Part shown: piece after piece, positions 52,200 to 60,593 of the stretch
Layout of the letters: each line of letters starts with the position of its first letter
How positions within the stretch are numbered: position 1 is the first letter of the stretch
NCBI GenBank assembly: GCA_964454675.1
Contig: CAYVUB010000004.1
Span: forward strand, 62,001 to 126,000
Reading direction: 5' to 3'
Length of the DNA: 64,000 nucleotides
From: CAYVUB01 sp964454675
GTDB taxonomy: Bacteria; Bacteroidota; Bacteroidia; Flavobacteriales; Flavobacteriaceae
Translations under genes and position numbers: made by a program
Notes under the pieces: model-generated
What the model was told of the DNA's origin: nothing
The model's input: only the letters and a program-made list of their open reading frames with translations
Databases searched by the model: none

Positions 52200-52882
52200 T
52201 ACTTGTTTTTATAGTAAACGTCTTCAACCAGATTTTCGTCTTTCACTTTTGAAAGTCTCGTCTTTATCGCTTCAAAATCTTGTTCAATAAATCGCAATTC
52301 CTGATTTACATACATTCCTTTTTTAGTAAGATTTTTAGCTACTGATGAGCCTCCGCCAATGCTTATGGCGTCGGCTATTGTAACACCGGGATTTATAAAG
52401 CATCGCGAACCCATATACACATTGTTCCCGATGGTTACTTCTCCATCAACTCTATAACGCTCGTTTCCGGTTTCTTTGTGTACGTATCCATGTGTCCAGA
52501 TTTGGGAATCTCTTCCGCCCATTACGGTATTACTGCCAAGGGTAACACTTCTGGTAACATCAATAAAGTGCTTTGATGTGATATTGGAGTTATATCCTAT
52601 CTTAAAAACAGCATCGCCATAAGTAACACCTTTGGGGGCTCTGGTGATGTAATTTTGATGTGCTATCCTGGCTTTATTATCCATAACTAATGTAAAAGGT
52701 CCTTTAAAAATATTAAAACTGCCAATAATAATGTCGTTGCCTAATTGCAGCTTTTCAAGCTTTATAACAGAAAATCCAATTTTTACATTATTACCTATTT
52801 TATGTCCAAGACAAGGGAGTATTCTTTTCAATAGAAAACTCGGCAGGAATAAAATTAATAATGCTGTAAAATTCTGTTTCAA
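52199..52882 (-). CDS. Hexapeptide-repeat acyltransferase (WbbJ-like)
   Basis: The 227-residue left-handed beta-helix protein has isoleucine-patch hexapeptides (KIGNNVKIGFSVIKLEKLQL, VTLGSNTVMGGRDSQIWTHG, VTIGNNVYMGSRCFINPGVT). The His in IWTHGYVH is the likely catalytic base. Such enzymes transfer acetyl or similar groups from acyl-CoA to sugars. A membrane-proximal hydrophobic start (ALLILFLPSFLLKRILP) is present. The start is TTG at 52882. It may acetylate the repeat unit. Confidence 0.88.
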   Translation of the reverse strand: MKQNFTALLILFLPSFLLKRILPCLGHKIGNNVKIGFSVIKLEKLQLGNDIIIGSFNIFKGPFTLVMDNKARIAHQNYITRAPKGVTYGDAVFKIGYNSNITSKHFIDVTRSVTLGSNTVMGGRDSQIWTHGYVHKETGNERYRVDGEVTIGNNVYMGSRCFINPGVTIADAISIGGGSSVAKNLTKKGMYVNQELRFIEQDFEAIKTRLSKVKDENLVEDVYYKNK

Positions 52883-52903
52883 AACGAAAAAAATTATGGT
52901 TGC

Positions 52904-53785
52904 TTATTTGATAAGCAATCTGTTTACAAATGGATGATAATTTTGTTTTTCAATTTTTACAGGTTCATATTTTTCTATTGCAATAGGCTGCAAAGAATAT
53001 TGAAACTGCAACAGCAATCTGTTATTGCTTTTTGGTAATAATCCTTTATGAAATCCATAGGTGTTGACCATAAACATAGAGCCTTTTTCTCCTGTAAAAT
53101 ATTTCACTTTGTCTTTTCCAAACTCATTTTCAACTTCTTCGTCCTGATACCTTCTTATTTTTGTTAATGTATTGGTTGCCGGAGAATCTTCAACAAATAC
53201 GTGGGGTCCATCATCTATACCTACGTCTGTTAAGTAAACGAAAATCTTGCAAAACCTATAGTCATCAACGTCTCTGTGAAATAACTGTGCTTGTTCTGCT
53301 TCTCTTTTATCAGTTATAGACCACCAACAGTTTATGTTGCTTATGGTTGGGGTTGCCCCCAAAAATTCTTGTGCAAGGCTTAATATTTTTGGGTCATTGG
53401 CCAAACTTAAAATTTCGGGAATTTTAATAAGATCTTCTCTTGTATAATTAGCAACATGTACTTCTTTGGGAATATTATTTTCTGTAAAATATCCCAGATG
53501 CGGTCTAAACGGGTCATGGAATTTTAAACCCGATAACGCATTTTTAATCTTCTCTACCTGAGAGGTGTCGAGAACCTTGCCAAAATTGATGTAGCCCTTA
53601 TTATGCAACGTATTCTCTACGGCAATATGATCAATTACCGAGTTTCCTTTAAACTCAGATTTTCCTATCCTACGCGCAATTTTATTGCTTATTTTTTCTC
53701 TTTTTGAATAATCTTCAATGCTTCTTTGATAGTAAAATTTAATCCTCGAAATGGATCCTATTCTTTGTGCTATTTTTACGAACAT
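52904..53785 (-). CDS. Phytanoyl-CoA dioxygenase-like (PhyH) protein
   Basis: The 293-residue protein has the Fe(II)/2-oxoglutarate oxygenase facial triad. HxD is in LFHRDVDDYRFCKIFVYLTD, with DDGPHVFVEDSP, and the distal His is in NTYGFHKGLLPKSNNRLLLQ. An Arg follows at the end of that strand for 2-oxoglutarate. Members in glycan and natural-product clusters hydroxylate diverse substrates. Here it could modify the pseudaminate-type sugar or its acyl group. It is 124 bases beyond the PIG-L gene; the spacer shows no gene. Confidence 0.85.
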   Translation of the reverse strand: MFVKIAQRIGSISRIKFYYQRSIEDYSKREKISNKIARRIGKSEFKGNSVIDHIAVENTLHNKGYINFGKVLDTSQVEKIKNALSGLKFHDPFRPHLGYFTENNIPKEVHVANYTREDLIKIPEILSLANDPKILSLAQEFLGATPTISNINCWWSITDKREAEQAQLFHRDVDDYRFCKIFVYLTDVGIDDGPHVFVEDSPATNTLTKIRRYQDEEVENEFGKDKVKYFTGEKGSMFMVNTYGFHKGLLPKSNNRLLLQFQYSLQPIAIEKYEPVKIEKQNYHPFVNRLLIK

Positions 53786-53909
53786 GATTAACTTTTTTGT
53801 TTTATAAATTTATAAAAAATTCCAATATTCCTCATGCAAATATTTTTATACTCTCTTACAAGATACAATTTTTGTTTGTATAAACTTATTGATGATGACA
53901 ATTCATTTA

Positions 53910-54620
53910 TTAGCTTATTGTTCTAATTATTTGAAATGCTTCGGCATAATGGACACCTACGGCAACTCCCCAACGCTGCGCTTGAATTTTCAAGGCTAAA
54001 GAAGAACGGGGATGAGGAAATTCCCGCTTTTCAAATTCATAACTTTCCATACCTGATATTTTGGCCTCTATATTTTTCAAAGACACAGAAATAAAAAAAT
54101 TAGGCACAAAATGTTTAGGGTCTGAAGACGCTCTCCATTCTGTCCCGGATGGTGTTTCAAATGTAATTATTGTTTTTACCTGTTCATGAGACATCGGGCG
54201 ACAACCGGTTATTACGGCTTCAAACGTGCGTTGGTGATCAATATTGACATCGCCGCCATGATGCGTGAAAATTACATCGGGATTAAATTCTTTTTTCTCT
54301 TTTTCTATAACCTTGATAATATCAAGCAATGCAACTGTATCAAACCGGTTATCGGGAAAATCATAAATACTTACTGAGTGATACCCGATTGCTTTTTGTG
54401 CTGCTTTTATATTTTGCCTGTGTATAGAAAGCTCCTTTTCCCATTTTGCAACATCACGATTGTCTGCTCTTGATGTTATTCCTTCTCCAAGAATGACAAC
54501 ATGAGCCTGCACACCGTAGTCTAAAATTAATTGGTTCATACTGGCGCCCAGTCCTAATAATTCATCATCAGGATGAGCAACTACAATCATAATTCGTTTA
54601 TTTCTTAGATATTCTAACAT
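53910..54620 (-). CDS. PIG-L family deacetylase
   Basis: The 236-residue zinc-dependent N-deacetylase has the metal motif AHPDDE (His16-Pro-Asp-Asp) in MIVVAHPDDELLGLGASM and the second part THHGGDVNIDHQ with the distal His. Family members remove N-acetyl from GlcNAc-type sugars and related compounds. The start at 54620 overlaps the preceding formyltransferase-like gene by 23 bases; ATG 54590 is a possible later start. Placed last in the pseudaminate operon, it may expose an amino group for re-acylation. Confidence 0.92.
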   Translation of the reverse strand: MLEYLRNKRIMIVVAHPDDELLGLGASMNQLILDYGVQAHVVILGEGITSRADNRDVAKWEKELSIHRQNIKAAQKAIGYHSVSIYDFPDNRFDTVALLDIIKVIEKEKKEFNPDVIFTHHGGDVNIDHQRTFEAVITGCRPMSHEQVKTIITFETPSGTEWRASSDPKHFVPNFFISVSLKNIEAKISGMESYEFEKREFPHPRSSLALKIQAQRWGVAVGVHYAEAFQIIRTIS

Positions 54621-55287
54621 TTGCTGTCACAAAATTTTGTTCATTATCAATTTCAGCCTTTGAAAATTCAACCCTGAGTTTGCCTGTTTCTATAAATGCA
54701 TTAGGGTATCCTTCACAATCCAACATTCTAATATAATCATACACTTTTAATAAATCCTCTAAATCGCTTATATTTCCTTCAGATGGTTGCCTTCTTTTAA
54801 AAATTAGTGGTTTCCCTGTTTGAGGTTTGGGCACGATGTTTTTATGAATAATGCTTTCTATCATTTTTTGAATAATGGGTACTGCTCTTTCAAAAATCTC
54901 TTGTGCTGTGCCATCCAAAGCAAGAGGTTCTTTTAAATAAACAAATCCGGTATCTATCCCTTCATCTACTTTGATAGCCGATATTTTTGTTTCTGATAAT
55001 CCTCGTACAATTAAATTTTGTAATGGGCTTCCTCCTCTTCCAAAGGGCAAATCTGTCATGTGGAAAACAACACATTCAAATTGATTGTAAATCTCTGCCG
55101 GAATAATATAAGACCAATGCGGAATAAAAATTTTAACCGGCTTTATTGTTTGTAAATGTTCAAATGTAAGGTATTCTTTAGATTCTATTCTTACCCAGTT
55201 TTCACCTGTTCTTTTTTGTAAATTATCAAACAAGCTGTTATGCCAGTTTTTTTCGGTTAATAGTATGTAATTTATAGTATGTCCCAT
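54598..55287 (-). CDS. Formyltransferase-fold protein 1 of the pseudaminate operon
   Basis: The 229-residue product has the Formyl_trans_N fold, with the segment VVFHMTDLPFGRGGSPLQNL (73-92) matching the N-x-H...LP..RG..P block of Fmt and ArnA. His76 and Asp112 (DEGIDTG) are present, 36 residues apart as in ArnA (His104, Asp140). The Asn two residues before the His is Val74. A C-terminal segment (PLIFKRRQPSEG, YDYIRMLDCEGYPNAFI) resembles methionyl-tRNA formyltransferase-like sugar enzymes. It is either a formyltransferase with an altered site or a new activity. It overlaps pseI by 16 bases. Confidence 0.8.
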   Translation of the reverse strand: MGHTINYILLTEKNWHNSLFDNLQKRTGENWVRIESKEYLTFEHLQTIKPVKIFIPHWSYIIPAEIYNQFECVVFHMTDLPFGRGGSPLQNLIVRGLSETKISAIKVDEGIDTGFVYLKEPLALDGTAQEIFERAVPIIQKMIESIIHKNIVPKPQTGKPLIFKRRQPSEGNISDLEDLLKVYDYIRMLDCEGYPNAFIETGKLRVEFSKAEIDNEQNFVTANVRISKK

Positions 55288-56321
55288 TGTAGTGGTGTTC
55301 CCGCTTTAATATCCTGGCTTACTTTTTTACCTAATAACGTTTCATAAAACTTAGGTTGTAAACCATTACCGGGTCTTATTATTCTCATGTTTTCAACTGT
55401 TAACCTTTCACCAGATTTAATATCTTTCACTGCATATAAAGATCTTTTAAATCGCAAGCTTTTTTGTTCGTCCTTTTGAATACCATAAAAGATTTCCCCC
55501 ATTGCTAAAAATGCTCTTTCGCTTTCAATTACCAGATTGTTTAACTCGTGCGGCTCAATAGAAAAAGTACTGTCAACTCCTCCATCGGCTCTGCTTAAGG
55601 TAAAATGCTTTTCTATAACACTTGCGCCTAAAGCTACAGATGCGATAGCGGCACCTATTCCCATTGTGTGATCACTCAGGCCTACCTGGCACTTAAACAT
55701 TTCCCGTAAGTGAGGAATTGTATTAAGGTGTGTGTTTTCCGGTGTTGCCGGATAAGTGCTTGTGCATTTAAGCAGTACCAAATCTTTACAACCGTGATTA
55801 CGTAATATATTTACCGCCTCATCAATATCTGACAGTTTTGCTAAGCCCGTGGACATAATTACAGGCTTTTTTGTCTCAGCCACCTTTTTTAAGAGAGGCC
55901 AATCTGTATTTTCAAAAGAAGCGATTTTATATGCAGGCACATCTAAACTTTCTAAAAAATCAACTGCGGTCTCATCAAATGGGGTGCTAAAAACGACCAT
56001 GCCGAGTTGTTTTGCCCTGTCAAAAATAGGCTTGTGCCATTCCCACGGCGTATGAGCTTCTTTATATAAATCATATAAATTTCTCCCTGCCCAAAGAGAT
56101 GTAGCGTCATTAATATCAAACAACCCTCCTTTGGCATCAATTGTCATGGTGTCCGGTGTGTATGTTTGTAGTTTTATTGCATGGGCGCCTGCTTTAGCGG
56201 CTGCTTCGACAATGGCAAGTGCTCTGTTTAAAGATTGGTTGTGATTACCACTCATTTCTGCAATTATAAATGGTTTATGCTTTGCGCCTATAACATGGTT
56301 TTCTATTTTGATGTCATTCAT
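55272..56321 (-). CDS. pseI: Pseudaminic acid synthase
   Basis: Condenses 2,4-diacetamido-2,4,6-trideoxy-L-altrose with phosphoenolpyruvate to give pseudaminic acid. The 349-residue product is a NeuB-type TIM barrel (PFIIAEMSGNHNQSLNRALA, AHAIKLQTYTPDTMTID, LLKCTSTYPA, VGLSDHTMGIG, EKHFTLSRADGGVDSTFS). It has a C-terminal antifreeze/SAF domain (RFKRSLYAVKDIKSGE, NMRIIRPGNGL). EMSGNHNQS and the KLQTYTPDTMT form point to PseI rather than NeuB or LegI. It lies between the two formyltransferase-fold genes and overlaps both. Confidence 0.94.
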   Translation of the reverse strand: MNDIKIENHVIGAKHKPFIIAEMSGNHNQSLNRALAIVEAAAKAGAHAIKLQTYTPDTMTIDAKGGLFDINDATSLWAGRNLYDLYKEAHTPWEWHKPIFDRAKQLGMVVFSTPFDETAVDFLESLDVPAYKIASFENTDWPLLKKVAETKKPVIMSTGLAKLSDIDEAVNILRNHGCKDLVLLKCTSTYPATPENTHLNTIPHLREMFKCQVGLSDHTMGIGAAIASVALGASVIEKHFTLSRADGGVDSTFSIEPHELNNLVIESERAFLAMGEIFYGIQKDEQKSLRFKRSLYAVKDIKSGERLTVENMRIIRPGNGLQPKFYETLLGKKVSQDIKAGTPLQWDIL

Positions 56322-56949
56322 TTTCCTGTCTTATATTTATAATATACTTTTTGTTTTTAAAAATAAAAAATGCCGGATATCTTTCATTGTCACATATCCT
56401 TAAAAGATTAAATTGCTCTTCAATCGTTTTTTTTAAATCCAACTCGCTGTCTGCCGGTGTCCGCCTTTTGTAATACGTAGGTTCTCCTGTTTGCTTTTGA
56501 GCAATATTATCAGGATATTTTTTTATAAAATTCATAACAAGTTCAATAGTGGCAATACCTTGTTTGTGTTTTAATTCGGCATTTAACTCGGTTCCATCAA
56601 ACTTAAGAAAAATTTGTTCATAAATATCTCCTTCATCAATACCGTCTGTTGCCTCCAGTAATGTAACGGGTATGTTGTTTTTCCCTTCTAAAATTTGCCA
56701 TGTAAGAGGCGACATTCCTCTCCCTAACGGTAAAGCGCTCTCATGAATTACTAAATTATGCTTGTTGAGTTTAAGCGCTTTAAAGATTTTCTCATAACAC
56801 AAAAACACAAGTACATCTCCTTCCTTTACGTCATCTTCCGAAAAAATATAATCACATTGATGTCCCATTTCAATAAGTTGTCGTTGTAATTGAATCCCGT
56901 AAGGAACTATCCACGATGTTTTGCTGCTGCTTATAAGTTGAATTGTCAT
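56314..56949 (-). CDS. Formyltransferase-fold protein 2 of the pseudaminate operon
   Basis: The 211-residue product is related to protein 1. The block is VIHESALPLGRGMSPLTWQI with His69, and TDGIDEGD with Asp105, again 36 residues apart. The triad Asn is replaced by Val67. The C-terminal KRRTPADSELDLKKTIEE and LRICDNERYPAFF regions are alike in both proteins. The pair share the unusual Val-x-His, so the change is not a chance mutation. It may formylate, or take part in making, the pseudaminate intermediate. It overlaps the pseI start by eight bases. Confidence 0.8.
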   Translation of the reverse strand: MTIQLISSSKTSWIVPYGIQLQRQLIEMGHQCDYIFSEDDVKEGDVLVFLCYEKIFKALKLNKHNLVIHESALPLGRGMSPLTWQILEGKNNIPVTLLEATDGIDEGDIYEQIFLKFDGTELNAELKHKQGIATIELVMNFIKKYPDNIAQKQTGEPTYYKRRTPADSELDLKKTIEEQFNLLRICDNERYPAFFIFKNKKYIINIRQENE

Positions 56950-56961
56950 TTTATAATTTAG

Positions 56962-57522
56962 CTAATGGTTTATTTTGGAGTGTATTACAACATCAATGTA
57001 TTCTTCATTAAAAAAAACATGATCTCTTAGAATAGCTTCTTTATAAAAACCTTGCTTTTCTGCTGCTTCATATAATCTTGGTCTAAGATTGTACGCATAA
57101 ATATATATTTTGTGCAGCTGCAATTCTACAAAAGCAACTTCTTCTATCATTTGTAAATAAGTACACCAATGAGATACAAAATAATCTTTTTCCATACTTG
57201 TATTCATGACAAATGATATTTCTGCATTTTTGTTGTTCCAATCTATATGAACCAATCCTCCGTATCCAATACATGTATCTTCTTCCAAATACGAGAACAG
57301 TAATTGATTGGGATATTCGTCGTCAAAAAGTTTAGATACTACATTATTAAAATAATGGTTTTGATTGTCTTCTGTCAATGGTTTTGATTGTCTTAAATGA
57401 TAAATCTGTTCATTACGCCATTTCATAATGTCTAAACGATCTTTATAGCGTATGGGTACCAATTTATATTTACCTGAAGAAAATATATCTTTACTTATTG
57501 CTTTATATGTATTAGGAAACAT
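56962..57522 (-). CDS. pseH: GNAT N-acetyltransferase, probable PseH
   Basis: The 186-residue product has the GNAT fold with LVPIRYKDRLDIMKWRNEQI at the start, the central strand AEISFVMNTSMEKDYFVSHW, and the RLYEAAEKQGFYKEAILRDH end. This is the layout of RimJ/PseH-type enzymes. PseH acetylates the 4-amino group of the PseC product. The assignment follows from position between pseF and pseI; the sequence alone only gives GNAT. It overlaps pseF by 11 bases. Confidence 0.82.
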   Translation of the reverse strand: MFPNTYKAISKDIFSSGKYKLVPIRYKDRLDIMKWRNEQIYHLRQSKPLTEDNQNHYFNNVVSKLFDDEYPNQLLFSYLEEDTCIGYGGLVHIDWNNKNAEISFVMNTSMEKDYFVSHWCTYLQMIEEVAFVELQLHKIYIYAYNLRPRLYEAAEKQGFYKEAILRDHVFFNEEYIDVVIHSKINH

Positions 57523-58216
57523 GCTCGTCTTTTAATCTATATTTCATTTCTGCCAATTTCCAGTCCGTTTCATTATCTATATCCTGGGCTTGTAACTCAG
57601 ATATCAGGTATCCGCCTGAATTGGATGTTACAATTGCTTCATTAGACAAAACGCTTTTTTTAAGCCAATAAAATTGTCCTGCATCATGATAAATATCGTC
57701 TAAATCCTGACTTCTGGTATTTACGTGCTCAGGCCAGTTAAAACTCACTCTTTTTTCTCTAAGGCTTAAAGACCTTTGTATTGGAAAGCTATATTTAAGT
57801 ATAGGGAATAAAGATTCGTACTGCTCTTCTATAAACGTCCGGAAAGACGATTTAAGTATCTGGTCATTTACAAATGGTGCGGTCGCATAGATACAACATA
57901 TATTGTCAAAGTAAACTTTGCGTCTTTCATATTCCATCACAACCTCTTTTAAAACATCTAAGGTGGTGGCAAAATCATTTGCGCTTTCCGGTGAACGTAA
58001 AAACGGAACAGAGGCGCCTAAATGTAACGCAACTTCTGCAATTTCAGAGTCATCTGTAGAGACCATAACTTCCCGGAATAATCCGCATTTTAATGCTGCA
58101 TCTATAGAGTAAGCAATAATTGGTTTCCCTAAGAAGTCTTTAATGTTTTTCCTTGGAATACGCTTACTTCCTCCTCTGGCAGGAATAATACAAAGATTAT
58201 TTGTTGTAGTACTCAT
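57512..58216 (-). CDS. pseF: Pseudaminic acid cytidylyltransferase
   Basis: Activates pseudaminic acid with CTP to CMP-Pse. The 234-residue product has the NeuA/KdsB-like motif IIPARGGSKRIPRKNIKDFL. It has PFLRSPESANDFATTLDVLK, NTRSQDLDDIYHDAGQFYWL and the C-terminal DIDNETDWKLAEMKYRL. The DAGQFYW form is typical of PseF. It overlaps pseC by 20 bases. Confidence 0.94.
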   Translation of the reverse strand: MSTTTNNLCIIPARGGSKRIPRKNIKDFLGKPIIAYSIDAALKCGLFREVMVSTDDSEIAEVALHLGASVPFLRSPESANDFATTLDVLKEVVMEYERRKVYFDNICCIYATAPFVNDQILKSSFRTFIEEQYESLFPILKYSFPIQRSLSLREKRVSFNWPEHVNTRSQDLDDIYHDAGQFYWLKKSVLSNEAIVTSNSGGYLISELQAQDIDNETDWKLAEMKYRLKDEHVS

Positions 58217-59345
58217 TTATTGTATCAATAACATACTGTTGCTCCTCATCTGTCAATGCGGGGTACATAGGCAAACTAATACACTTTTTATAATAATTTT
58301 CAGAATTACTCAAATTTGCGCTGTTATAGCCTATTTTTTTATAATATGGCAATGTGTGTACCGGAATATAATGTATCTGAGCAAAAATAGTATGCGATTT
58401 TAAATAATCGTAAAGGTTTTTTCTGTCTTCAACCTCTATTACAAATAAGTGATGTGCGTTATAAGTATTTTGGGGCAGACTTTGATATTTTATTTTCCCG
58501 TTAAACGCTTTTTTATAAGTTTCCGCAATCTCATTTCTTCTGGACAAACCTGCGTTGTTTTTTGCCAACTGTGTAATCCCTAAGGCCGATTGAATATCGG
58601 TTAACCTGTAATTATACCCCAGTTCCTGCATTTCATAATACCAACCACCATGGTTTTCGGTCATAGTTTCTTTTGTTATTCCGTGGGTTCTCAGCAGGGA
58701 TAATTTATTATAAATTGCTTTAGAATTAGTTGTAATCATTCCGCCTTCGCCACAGGCAATATGTTTTACCGGATGAAACGAAAACACACCTATATCAGCA
58801 TAATTTCCGTTGCCGCACATTTGTTTAATTCCTTTTTTATCAACAAAATAACCGCCCGGAGCATGACAAGCGTCTTCTATTATCCACAAATTGTGCTCAT
58901 CTGCCAATGCTCTAAAATCTTCCAGATTAACCGGTAAGCCGGCAAAATCAACCGGGATAATCCCTTTGAAAAATCCTTTAGGCTTGCTTTCTATAAGTTT
59001 TTTTGTGGCTTCAAAAGATAATAAGTACGTGTCTTTATCAATATCTGCAAACCATACTTCGCCACCGGCATATCTCACACAGTTTGCCGAAGCTGCAAAA
59101 GTAATAGGTGTTGTGATTACTCTATCGCCTTCTTTTAGTTCTAATGCCAAAACCGCTAAGTGCAAACCCGCTGTCGCATTATTAACTGCTACAGCATATT
59201 TTGCTCCCGTATATTGGGCAAATTTGTCTTCAAACTCTTTAACTTTTGGTCCTTGAGTTAAAAAATCCCCGGTTAAAGTTTCAATTACAGCATCAATATC
59301 ATCCTGCTGAATATGCTGGCGTCCGTAAGGAATTTGTTTCATCAT
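58197..59345 (-). CDS. pseC: UDP-4-keto-6-deoxy-sugar aminotransferase
   Basis: PLP-dependent enzyme converting the PseB product to UDP-4-amino-4,6-dideoxy-N-acetyl-L-altrosamine. The 382-residue product has the DegT/DnrJ fold, with WIIEDACHAPGGYF and the PLP lysine in IGVFSFHPVKHIACGEGGMI. The start IPYGRQHIQQDDIDAVIETL is typical of PseC. It starts in a four-base overlap with the pseB stop and overlaps pseF at the other end. Confidence 0.95.
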   Translation of the reverse strand: MMKQIPYGRQHIQQDDIDAVIETLTGDFLTQGPKVKEFEDKFAQYTGAKYAVAVNNATAGLHLAVLALELKEGDRVITTPITFAASANCVRYAGGEVWFADIDKDTYLLSFEATKKLIESKPKGFFKGIIPVDFAGLPVNLEDFRALADEHNLWIIEDACHAPGGYFVDKKGIKQMCGNGNYADIGVFSFHPVKHIACGEGGMITTNSKAIYNKLSLLRTHGITKETMTENHGGWYYEMQELGYNYRLTDIQSALGITQLAKNNAGLSRRNEIAETYKKAFNGKIKYQSLPQNTYNAHHLFVIEVEDRKNLYDYLKSHTIFAQIHYIPVHTLPYYKKIGYNSANLSNSENYYKKCISLPMYPALTDEEQQYVIDTINEYYNK

Positions 59346-60358
59346 ACAGTAAAATTAGAATCAACATGCTCTTTTATTAAGCGTCTAAGACTTTCTGTCG
59401 TTTCCCATTCGTCATTTTCTCCCGAATTATAATTAAACCCTTGAGGAACTTTCTTTGCTTTAAATGTATTTAAAAACTCTTCTAATGGCCAGTTTGGTTT
59501 ACTTGGAAGTATAATATAATATTTTCCTAAATCATAAGTATTGAATGAGTCTGATGAAGTAATCATTTCTTCATGTACTTTTTCGCCCGGTCTAATACCC
59601 ACAACAACCTTTTTACATTCAGGACCAATAGCTTCAGCTACATCCATAATTTTATAAGATGGTATTTTTGGCACAAATAATTCGCCACCCCAAGCATGTT
59701 CTAAGGCATGCATAACCATATCAACTCCGCCTTGAAGTGAAATATTAAATCTTGTCATGTTTGGGTCTGTAATTGGCAGCACGCCTTCTTTCTTTTTATT
59801 TATGAAAAACGGAATTACTGAACCATTAGATCCCATAACATTACCGTATCTTACAACAGAAAATCTTATTGGATTTTCTCCTTTAATGTTGTTTGCTGCA
59901 ATAAACAACTTATCCGATGTTAACTTAGTGGCGCCATAAAGGTTAATTGGTGCACAAGCCTTATCTGTAGAAAGAGCAACAACTCGTTCTACTTTTGTTT
60001 TAAAACAAGCGTCAACCACATTCTCTGCGCCGCCAATATTGGTCTTAATACACTCATCCGGATTATATTCGGCAATATGAACATGCTTCATTGCCGCAGC
60101 ATGAATAACATAATCAACTCCTTGAAAAGCCCTTATCAACCTCTCTTTATCCCTCACATCCCCAATAAAATAACGCAATTGCGGATATTTATGAGACGGA
60201 TATTCTTGACCCATTTGAAACTGTTTCTGTTCATCCCTTGAGTATATCACCAGCCTTTTTATGTTGGGATGCTTATCTAATATGTGCTTTGTAAGTGCTT
60301 TACCAAGAGAACCCGTTCCTCCCGTTATTAAAATAGATTTATCGTTAAGATTCAACAT
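59342..60358 (-). CDS. pseB: UDP-N-acetylglucosamine 4,6-dehydratase (5-inverting)
   Basis: First enzyme of pseudaminate synthesis. The 338-residue SDR has ILITGGTGSLGKALTKHILD at the N-terminus. The inverting-dehydratase active site is LSTDKACAPINLYGATKL (Asp-Lys and YxxxK). VRYGNVMGSNGSVIPFFINK and PSYKIMDVAEAIGPE are also family blocks. It is the first gene of the overlapping pse operon, with a good promoter and a 12-bp palindrome just upstream. Confidence 0.96.
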   Translation of the reverse strand: MLNLNDKSILITGGTGSLGKALTKHILDKHPNIKRLVIYSRDEQKQFQMGQEYPSHKYPQLRYFIGDVRDKERLIRAFQGVDYVIHAAAMKHVHIAEYNPDECIKTNIGGAENVVDACFKTKVERVVALSTDKACAPINLYGATKLTSDKLFIAANNIKGENPIRFSVVRYGNVMGSNGSVIPFFINKKKEGVLPITDPNMTRFNISLQGGVDMVMHALEHAWGGELFVPKIPSYKIMDVAEAIGPECKKVVVGIRPGEKVHEEMITSSDSFNTYDLGKYYIILPSKPNWPLEEFLNTFKAKKVPQGFNYNSGENDEWETTESLRRLIKEHVDSNFTV

Positions 60359-60386
60359 TATATAGTATTATTCTGAAAATTAAGAG

Positions 60387-60416
60387 CAAAAATACAATAA
60401 TTTAATTCTTAAGCAA
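60387..60416 (-). promoter_or_regulatory. Promoter of the pse operon
   Basis: On the minus strand TTG (60416-60414), 19 bases, then TATTTTTG (60394-60387) plus C. It leaves a leader of about 25 bases before pseB. The palindrome 60401-60430 overlaps the -33 box and part of the spacer. Confidence 0.65.
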
Positions 60417-60430
60417 TTTTAAGAATTAAA
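60401..60430. repeat. Perfect 12-bp inverted repeat overlapping the pse promoter
   Basis: TTTAATTCTTAA (60401-60412), loop GCAATT, TTAAGAATTAAA (60419-60430). It could be an operator, or the end hairpin of the rfb-cysQ transcript arriving from upstream. The rest of 60431-60593 shows nothing I can support. Confidence 0.75.
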
Positions 60431-60593
60431 TCATTAAACCGCCATTTCTGCCGCAGCCATTTTACGCCCATTACAAATATCATTCATTTTTAGATAATTC
60501 TGCCGAAAAGATTGCTTTTCTGCGCACACATTTTTATTTGGTTGAAGTGTTTCACAACGTTTACAATATCGTTGTTTTGTACGGTCTTTTTAG

